A stretch of DNA of 64,000 bases, taken from contig JAEZOB010000003.1 in NCBI GenBank assembly GCA_023414355.1, positions 62,001 to 126,000 of the forward strand. The letters are read 5' to 3'. Both the position numbers and the translations under genes were made by a program. The notes under the pieces are model-generated. The model saw nothing but the letters and a program-made list of their open reading frames with translations, had not been told where the DNA came from and made no database searches. Position 1 is the first letter of the stretch, and each line of letters opens with the position of its first letter. Positions 58,051 to 64,000 of this stretch are shown piece by piece. Source of the DNA: Bacillota bacterium (GTDB lineage Bacteria > Bacillota > Clostridia > Lachnospirales > Lachnospiraceae).

Positions 58051-60479
58051 TCAAAAGAATAAAGGTATACGGAATGGTGCAAGGGGTTGGATTTCGGCCC
58101 CTTGTTTATTCTATTGCGCAAAAATATGAACTTAGTGGAGCAGTCCGCAATGTGGGTGGTTATGCGGAAATATTTATTGATGGGCAGTCAGAAAACTATG
58201 ACAGCTTTTTAATCGAACTACTTGACAGGAGGCATGCCTGTGAGATCGTCAAGCTGGAGGAGGAAGACCTTGTGCAGCTGCCGAGGTTTCCGTCGATTGA
58301 CCCGAAGAATGGCTTTATTATTCTGGACAGCGAAGAAAATGATGAGTTCTCGGTGCTTCCTCCGGATCTACCGGTTTGTGCGGAGTGCATAAGGGAGCTA
58401 TATGATGAGACCGACAGACGATATCGGAATCCGTTCCTCAGCTGCACCCATTGCGGTCCACGCTATACAATCATAGAGAAGCTGCCATATGATAGGGAGA
58501 ACACTTCTATGACAGAATTTGTGCTCTGTGACTCCTGTAAAGCGGAATATACCACTCCGGCAAGCAGACGGCACCATGCCCAGACGATCTCCTGCCACGA
58601 CTGCGGACCTTACCTGATATATCGCAACCTTATGGATGCATCGGGAAGCAGACAGAGCAGTCGATTGGAAATCGAACGGGAAGCTGCTCTAAAGAAAGCG
58701 ATACAAGTGTTAAAGAGTGGAGGTATCCTCGCAGTAAAAGGAATCGGTGGATACCATCTCGTATGCTCCCCCTATCGAAATGATACCGTGGAGAAGCTTC
58801 GAAAGCTAAAGGGCAGGGAGCAAAAGCCCTTTGCGGTAATGTTTGATACACTTAAGACAATCAGAGATTACTGTGTGATGTCGGAAGAAGAACAGCGATT
58901 GCTGGAGATGAAGGCGAGACCGATCTGTCTGTTGTATATGCACAGTGACAGCTTTGCAGCTTCGGTCACACAAGGGAGTATTTATTGCGGAGCATTTCTG
59001 CCTTATACTCCGCTGCAGCTTCTATTAACCAAGGAGTGCGGTCCGCTCATTATGACCAGTGCCAATCTCTCCGGACAGCCAATCATTAAGGAGGAGGAAG
59101 CACTATTCAATCTTGCATCCCCCTATCTTTCCGGTGTATTGTATCATCATCGCAGGATTGTACGCTCTGTTGATGATTCGGTTGCGAAGATCATTGACGG
59201 AAAGCCTCAATTGATCAGAAGAAGTCGCGGCTATGTCCCATATCCGGTTTTTCTGAAGGAAAAGAGTCGGGAGGAAATTCAAATCTTTGCAGCAGGCGGA
59301 GATCTCAAAGCGGCCTTCTGCCTATTTAAGAATAAAGCAGCAGTGGTATCGCAGTATTTCGGTGATTTGGAGGAAGAAACCGTGATGGAGGAATATATCG
59401 CCTCAGGAAGAGAATTATCCGCACTCTTAAAAGTAAATCCCACTCATGTGGCCTGTGACCTGCATCCAAATTATTTTTCCTCCCATTATGCTAAGGGTCT
59501 GGGGCTTCCGGTGCTGGAAATACAGCATCATCATGCACATATTGCCTCTGTGATGGCCGAACATGCGCTCGAGGGGAAGGTAATCGGGATTGCCTTTGAC
59601 GGAACAGGATACGGAACAGATGGTGCTGTCTGGGGCGGTGAATTTCTGCTATGTGAAAATGCTAATTATCAGAGGGCAGCCAGGCTTCGGTATATTCCCA
59701 TCCTTGGAGGGGATGAATCGATGAAGGATGCAAGAAAGACGGCTTCCTGCTATTTATATGAGAGCAAGTTAACAGAGTACTGTTTGGATGAACGGCTTCC
59801 GGTGATCAAGGCTGCTTTGGCACAACAGGTAAATACCATCCTGACTTCCAGTATGGGCAGGCTGTTTGACGCAATCTCATCGCTTCTTGAAATCAGTCAC
59901 GAAAACCGCTATGAGGGAGAATGTGCCATCAGGTTGGAAGCGGAAGCAGTAATGGCGCTCAGAGAGAACATTATTCCGAAAGAACTTAGCTTTGCAATTG
60001 AAGAAAAAGATGAGATAATAGAGATAGATCCGGAGCCTGTCCTCTGTGCAATTTTGGAAGGGCGGCAAGATGAAAAGCATCGGAACACAAGCCTGAACCA
60101 TGCTTCGACCGGTAAGGATGCTGAGTGTGAAAGGACAAGAAAGGCCTATGCCTTAGGGTTTCATTATGCAGTTGCCAATATGATGGTAGAGGTATGTGAG
60201 CGATTAAGAGCCAAACGTAGGACAGATACGATCGCTCTGAGTGGAGGGGTGTTTCAGAATACTGTTCTGACAGAGCGAGCATGCAGGCTGCTGAGGGAGC
60301 GTGGGTTCATGGTATACTATAATCTTGCAGTTCCTCCAAATGATGGATGTATCAGCCTGGGGCAAACATATATCGCTCTGAAACACACCTGGCAGGAGGA
60401 ACAAGAAAAAAAGTATTGTAGACAGAAGGTAAAAAGACAGAAGATAAAAAGACAGAAGATAGTAGACTATGAAACATAA
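58023..60479 (+). CDS. hypF: Carbamoyltransferase HypF
   Basis: An 818-residue multidomain protein that makes the cyanide ligands of the Ni-Fe site from carbamoyl phosphate. An acylphosphatase domain (VQGVGFRP at 19-26), a paired zinc finger (CAECIRELYDE, CTHCGPRY, CDSCKAEY, CHDCGP; about 118-198), a YrdC-like domain (about 225-410, KGIGGYHLVC) and a Kae1-like carbamoyltransferase domain (about 420-790, HHHAHIASVMAEH) are all present. The last ~18 residues are a basic micro-repeat (KRQKIKRQKI) from a 15-bp DNA repeat. It overlaps hypB by 28 bp; no strong ribosome binding site is seen, so coupling is likely. Confidence 0.93.
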   Translation: MDYGKSKRIIKRIKVYGMVQGVGFRPLVYSIAQKYELSGAVRNVGGYAEIFIDGQSENYDSFLIELLDRRHACEIVKLEEEDLVQLPRFPSIDPKNGFIILDSEENDEFSVLPPDLPVCAECIRELYDETDRRYRNPFLSCTHCGPRYTIIEKLPYDRENTSMTEFVLCDSCKAEYTTPASRRHHAQTISCHDCGPYLIYRNLMDASGSRQSSRLEIEREAALKKAIQVLKSGGILAVKGIGGYHLVCSPYRNDTVEKLRKLKGREQKPFAVMFDTLKTIRDYCVMSEEEQRLLEMKARPICLLYMHSDSFAASVTQGSIYCGAFLPYTPLQLLLTKECGPLIMTSANLSGQPIIKEEEALFNLASPYLSGVLYHHRRIVRSVDDSVAKIIDGKPQLIRRSRGYVPYPVFLKEKSREEIQIFAAGGDLKAAFCLFKNKAAVVSQYFGDLEEETVMEEYIASGRELSALLKVNPTHVACDLHPNYFSSHYAKGLGLPVLEIQHHHAHIASVMAEHALEGKVIGIAFDGTGYGTDGAVWGGEFLLCENANYQRAARLRYIPILGGDESMKDARKTASCYLYESKLTEYCLDERLPVIKAALAQQVNTILTSSMGRLFDAISSLLEISHENRYEGECAIRLEAEAVMALRENIIPKELSFAIEEKDEIIEIDPEPVLCAILEGRQDEKHRNTSLNHASTGKDAECERTRKAYALGFHYAVANMMVEVCERLRAKRRTDTIALSGGVFQNTVLTERACRLLRERGFMVYYNLAVPPNDGCISLGQTYIALKHTWQEEQEKKYCRQKVKRQKIKRQKIVDYET

Positions 60480-60568
60480 GACTGAATAAGATAAATAAAA
60501 GAAGTGTAGCTATAGGTAAGGATATTAGTAGGCAGAAAAAGGCTTGGATAGGAAGGCTTGGTAGAATT

Positions 60569-60796
60569 ATGTGTGTGGCGGTACCCGGTAAGGTAATAGA
60601 AATCAACGGTGATTATGCTAAAATTAATATCATGAATAATATTACGGAAGCGAATATTAAGCTAGTGGATGTGAAACTTGGAGATTATGTCCTGGTCCAT
60701 GCAGGCTGTGTCCTGGAAGTAATGAAGAAGGATGCTGCTGAGGAGCTGCTGGAGATCTTTGAAGCCTTAGGGGAGGAATTTGATGAGAACCCTTGA
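60569..60796 (+). CDS. hypC: Hydrogenase maturation chaperone HypC
   Basis: A 75-residue HypC. It begins MCVAVPGKVIEI; the Cys after the initiator Met carries the Fe(CN)2CO unit together with HypD. An OB-fold-like body follows (GDYVLVHAGCVLEVM) and an acidic helical tail. The ribosome binding site (GGAAGG) is weak and about 12 bases away. It overlaps hypD by 14 bp. Confidence 0.93.
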   Translation: MCVAVPGKVIEINGDYAKINIMNNITEANIKLVDVKLGDYVLVHAGCVLEVMKKDAAEELLEIFEALGEEFDENP

Positions 60797-61826
60797 GCAG
60801 ATCAAGAAGGAACTGAAAGAGTATGATGGAAGACCGATCAAAATCATGGAGGTATGCGGAACCCATACAGCCAGTATCTTTAAATCCGGCATCAGAAGTC
60901 TTTTATCCACTAAGATTGAGCTGATTTCAGGACCCGGTTGTCCGGTCTGTGTGACTGCACCGGCTTACATCGACAAGCTGATTGAGTATGCATTAAAGGA
61001 GAAGCATTGTGTTCTGACCTTCGGAGATATGATGAAGGTGAAAGGATCCGGTATGTCACTGACTGAGGCGAAGGCTCAGGGTGGAAGGGTACAGATCCTG
61101 TATTCTCCGCTGGGGGCGATCAAGCTTGCTAAAGAAGAGCCCGAGACGAAGTTCATCTTTGCAGCAGTCGGCTTTGAGACAACAACTCCTATCTATGGAC
61201 TGATCATGGATGAACTGATAAAAGAGCACATAAATAACCTGACGCTGTTAACTTCGATTAAAACAATTATGCCTGCGTTAACCTTTATCTGTGAAAATGA
61301 GAAGGAAATTGATGCGTTTCTGTGTCCGGGGCATGTCAGCGTCATTACCGGCAGCAGGATCTATACCGATTTGGCAAAAGAATACGAAAAGCCGTTTGTG
61401 ATTGCAGGCTTTGAGGGAGAGCATATTCTGGGAGCGGTATATGAAATTGTCCGACAGATCGAGAACCGAAAAGCAGAGGTAAGAAATCTCTACCCAAGTG
61501 TAGTAACGGAAGAGGGTAACCGGAATGCAAGAGAGCTGACCCGGAAGTATTTTGAAGCAGTGGATGAGGAATGGAGGGAAATTGGCAGAATTTCCGGATC
61601 CGGACTCCGGTTGAGGAAAGAGTATGAGGAATTCGATGCCGGAAGTAAGCTTGATCCAGTCTCCGCACAACCAAAGACAGGTTGCAGGTGCCGTGATGTC
61701 ATCCTGGGGAGGATTTATCCGGCTGATTGTCCGCTGTTCGAAAAGGTATGTACACCCATGAATGCAATCGGACCCTGTATGGTTTCCAGTGAGGGAGCCT
61801 GCGGAATCTGGTTTAAAAACAGATAA
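60783..61826 (+). CDS. hypD: Hydrogenase maturation protein HypD
   Basis: A 347-residue HypD, the scaffold on which Fe(CN)2CO is built. Conserved Cys motifs: EVCGTHTASIF (about 23-33), GPGCPVCVTA (about 50-59), FLCPGHVSVITG (about 180), and four Cys near the C-terminus (CRCRDVILG, CPLFEKVCTP, CGIWF) that hold the 4Fe-4S cluster. The ATG at 60783 has GGGAGG six bases upstream; a TTG three bases earlier is less likely. Confidence 0.94.
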   Translation: MRTLEQIKKELKEYDGRPIKIMEVCGTHTASIFKSGIRSLLSTKIELISGPGCPVCVTAPAYIDKLIEYALKEKHCVLTFGDMMKVKGSGMSLTEAKAQGGRVQILYSPLGAIKLAKEEPETKFIFAAVGFETTTPIYGLIMDELIKEHINNLTLLTSIKTIMPALTFICENEKEIDAFLCPGHVSVITGSRIYTDLAKEYEKPFVIAGFEGEHILGAVYEIVRQIENRKAEVRNLYPSVVTEEGNRNARELTRKYFEAVDEEWREIGRISGSGLRLRKEYEEFDAGSKLDPVSAQPKTGCRCRDVILGRIYPADCPLFEKVCTPMNAIGPCMVSSEGACGIWFKNR

Positions 61827-61853
61827 CAATAAAATGTAAAGGACTGATGGCTG

Positions 61854-62831
61854 ATGAAAATCAATATGGCTTACGGGAGTGGCGGTGTACAGACCGGCAA
61901 CTTAATCCATGATATCTTTTTAAAACATTTTAATAACAGTATCCTAAACCGGCTGGAGGATTCGGCTATTGTAAAGATGAATGGAAAGCTTGCCTATACG
62001 ACGGATTCCTTTGTGGTTACGCCTCTTTTTTTTCCGGGTGGAGACATCGGAAAGCTGGCAGTCTGCGGGACGGTGAATGACCTGACCATGATGGGGGCAA
62101 TACCGAAGTACCTGACTGCAGGCTTTATCCTGGAGGAGGGAGCGGAGCTTGAAACTGTGGAGAAAATAGCAATATCCATGGCAAAAGCAGCGAAGGAGGC
62201 AAATGTCAGGATTGTAGCCGGAGATACGAAGGTAATTGAAGGCAAAGGCGGTATCTATATCAATACCTCCGGTATTGGTGAGATTGCCATGAAGGGTGTC
62301 AGTGTCTCGAACTGCAAACCGGGAGATGCCATCCTGCTTTCAGGTAACCTTGGGGAACATCATGCTGCCATTCTGTCCCAGCGCATGGGGATTGAGAGCC
62401 AAATACAAAGTGATTGTGCTCCTTTGACAGGAATACTGAAGAGTTTTCTGAAGGACAAGATCAAAGCACATTTTATGAGAGATGTGACCAGAGGCGGTTT
62501 GGCAACGATTTTGAATGAGATCACACAGAGTTCCTCTTGTGGGGTTGAGATTGAAGAGTCAAAACTGCCGGTTAGTCAGGAAGTCAAAGGTCTTTGTGAT
62601 ATTCTGGGCTTGGATCCTCTCTATATGGCAAATGAGGGCAAGCTGATTGTCGTCGTACCGGAACGACAGGCAGAGAAAGCACTGGCAGCAATGCGTAGAA
62701 CGAAGTACGGAAGAAATGCAGCAATCATCGGCAGGATTACGGATGGGAAAAGTGTAACCATGAAGACTCCATTGCAGGGAAGAAGACGCATCGATGTGTT
62801 GTATGGAGAAGGATTGCCAAGAATATGCTGA
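61854..62831 (+). CDS. hypE: Hydrogenase maturation protein HypE
   Basis: A 325-residue HypE that dehydrates the carbamoyl group to cyanide on its C-terminal cysteine. The end reads DVLYGEGLPRIC, the standard PRIC tail. ATP-grasping PurM-like fold: TTDSFVVTP (about 43-51), GDTKVIEGKGG (about 123) and RDVTRGGLATILNE (about 211-224). It lies 27 bp after hypD and closes the twelve-gene operon, followed by a hairpin at 62832. Confidence 0.95.
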   Translation: MKINMAYGSGGVQTGNLIHDIFLKHFNNSILNRLEDSAIVKMNGKLAYTTDSFVVTPLFFPGGDIGKLAVCGTVNDLTMMGAIPKYLTAGFILEEGAELETVEKIAISMAKAAKEANVRIVAGDTKVIEGKGGIYINTSGIGEIAMKGVSVSNCKPGDAILLSGNLGEHHAAILSQRMGIESQIQSDCAPLTGILKSFLKDKIKAHFMRDVTRGGLATILNEITQSSSCGVEIEESKLPVSQEVKGLCDILGLDPLYMANEGKLIVVVPERQAEKALAAMRRTKYGRNAAIIGRITDGKSVTMKTPLQGRRRIDVLYGEGLPRIC

Positions 62832-62862
62832 TTGCCACTATTCCTTTGAAGTATAGTGGCAA
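62832..62862 (+). terminator. Terminator hairpin of the ech-hyp operon
   Basis: 10-bp stem TTGCCACTAT (62832-62841) with ATAGTGGCAA (62853-62862), followed by ACTGTTATTG. The T-run is poor but the position after hypE is right. Confidence 0.65.
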
Positions 62863-62903
62863 ACTGTTATTGTAGTGTAATTATAACCAAATGAAAGAAA
62901 TGC

Positions 62904-63788
62904 TTATTCTTTGAATTTGACAGGGAAGTAAATATCTGCTTCACAATAATCATCTTTTGATATGATACTGTTGATTAGTTCAAAATGAAAGTGACCATCC
63001 TGGATATATTGTGAATGAAGAAGCCAGGAAGTAATATATTGGTATAAATTAATCAGAGTCTTCAAGGTGATATCTTCAACGGAATGAGAGCCAATGTATT
63101 TAAATACTACATATTTATGGGAACTTATTTTCATCCCCGACATCCCATCAGGTATGGCACCTAAGTCCTTAACCTCAATCGCCGGAAAATATATACTTTG
63201 ACTAGAGGAAATTTTCTCATAAGAGGAGAAACTAAACAGAATATTAGGATTCAGAGCATTTGGTATTCTGCTTCTGTGATTATGATAAAAATCCATAGCT
63301 AATTGATTGGCGAGATTGGTATGATAGTTTTCATCAAATAGTATACTGTACTTTATGCCTGCTAGATAGAATTCAGGCTTTACAACATAATTTGGTGATA
63401 GAATAACACCATTTTCAAAAGGAACTATACTGTTAAGATCAAATTTATCAACGATAGAAACTTGCGACTTATCCAAGCGAAACTGAGAAGGACTTATGCC
63501 AAAAGCTTTTTTAAAAGAGCGATTAAAGGATTGCTCATGTTCAAATCCGAATTCAGCGGCAATGTCATTGATCTTCAAATCGGTATACAGCAAATCATTC
63601 AGACTTAAGGATAATTTGCGCATTCTTACATACTCCATTAATCTTTGATTCGTAACAAGTCTAAAAATTCTGTGAAGATGATATTTTGATATGTATAAAT
63701 ACGCCGCGATGTCATCGAGAATGATTTTGCCTTTTATGTTTTTCTCGATATATGTAACGGTTTCCTCTATATACTTATAGATATTCAT
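62904..63788 (-). CDS. AraC-family regulator with C-terminal effector-binding-like domain
   Basis: A 294-residue regulator. The AraC DNA-binding domain is at the N-terminus (about 8-105: LDDIAAYLYISKYHLHRIFR, then INDIAAEFGFEHEQSFNRSF and KAFGISPSQFR). The C-terminal ~150 residues resemble GyrI-like/AraC effector-binding domains (KYVVFKYIGSHSVEDITLKT), which bind small hydrophobic or drug-like ligands. The start at 63788 has AAGGAG 9 bases upstream; an earlier in-frame start would run through it. It converges on the hydrogenase operon. Its target may be the gene that begins beyond the right edge. Confidence 0.85.
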   Translation of the reverse strand: MNIYKYIEETVTYIEKNIKGKIILDDIAAYLYISKYHLHRIFRLVTNQRLMEYVRMRKLSLSLNDLLYTDLKINDIAAEFGFEHEQSFNRSFKKAFGISPSQFRLDKSQVSIVDKFDLNSIVPFENGVILSPNYVVKPEFYLAGIKYSILFDENYHTNLANQLAMDFYHNHRSRIPNALNPNILFSFSSYEKISSSQSIYFPAIEVKDLGAIPDGMSGMKISSHKYVVFKYIGSHSVEDITLKTLINLYQYITSWLLHSQYIQDGHFHFELINSIISKDDYCEADIYFPVKFKE

Positions 63789-64000
63789 TTTAGTTTTCTC
63801 CTTAGCAGGATATCCTATTGCATGCCTATAGGATAATATAACAGCCGAATTTTGTAAAGAGATGATTTGTTCTGGTTTTCTAGAGATATACGATTGATTT
63901 ATTCCAGAAATTGATAGTTGTAATATTAGCAAGAAATGCTTGGTAGGAGTGATATTAGTAATTTAAAATATTCATATAAGCCTACTGGGAGGAAAATAAA
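63789..64000. other. Right-edge intergenic region
   Basis: No gene is complete here. GGGAGG near 63990 followed by AAAATAAA suggests that a plus-strand gene starts just beyond the window, divergent from the AraC gene. Confidence 0.4.

Noticed and set aside
61278..61829. 183-codon ORF antisense to hypD
   Set aside because: A shadow of the well-supported hypD gene, with no ribosome binding site and no recognisable domains.

Overview
The window looks like chromosomal DNA from an anaerobic Firmicute, most likely a Clostridia species of the family Lachnospiraceae (the Lachnoclostridium/Anaerocolumna neighbourhood). This is inferred from moderate-to-low GC, strong AGGAGG ribosome binding sites, DUF5685/DnaJ and DUF3877/DUF6273 proteins, BIG2 and SLH surface proteins, a T-box in front of serS, and an Ech-type hydrogenase. 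No rRNA, tRNA, CRISPR array, transposase or phage module was seen.

Layout. 1-3460: AraC regulator (cut by the left edge) divergent from an MFS transporter, a PHP-family phosphatase and a cytidine deaminase-like protein. 3605-8798: TetR regulator with its operator, then an MFS exporter and an FtsX-type ABC exporter. 8945-15619: PdaA-like deacetylase, MBL hydrolase, GAF-GGDEF protein, TPR protein, and a DUF3877-TM-DUF6273 membrane protein. 15620-16053 is a gene-free island holding a 222-bp palindromic element and a 17-bp tandem repeat. 16054-20273: YqeY, an envelope-stress-like operon (DUF2089, SHOCT-like, a paralogue, a holin-like membrane protein), a BIG2 surface protein and DUF3795. 20437-27016: a TetR-controlled divergent catabolic cluster (FGGY kinase; class III aminotransferase, two-domain class II aldolase, MFS transporter) with matching operators on both sides. 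27244-30960: rhomboid protease, DUF5685/DnaJ/membrane trio, and a receiver protein lacking the phosphoacceptor Asp.

31244-40872 is a cell-surface and export region: two tandem paralogous secreted proteins, an SLH protein, and a MacA/MacB-type export system. 41071-49596 carries a cyclic beta-1,2-glucan synthase-type enzyme split into two same-frame genes, with a structured linker that also holds a possible 45-codon gene. A second palindromic element (49610-49910) follows. serS with its T-box (49927-51602) is divergent from a 12-gene echABCDEF-hypABFCDE operon (51809-62831), a membrane [NiFe] hydrogenase with its maturation set. An AraC regulator closes the window.

The observations most worth a second look are: the two palindromic elements, whose loops are conserved while their stems differ in sequence but still pair; the split glucan synthase with its hairpin linker and hidden small ORF; the uncharacterised TetR-kinase-aminotransferase-aldolase-transporter pathway; and the structured 5' leader at 31113-31177.
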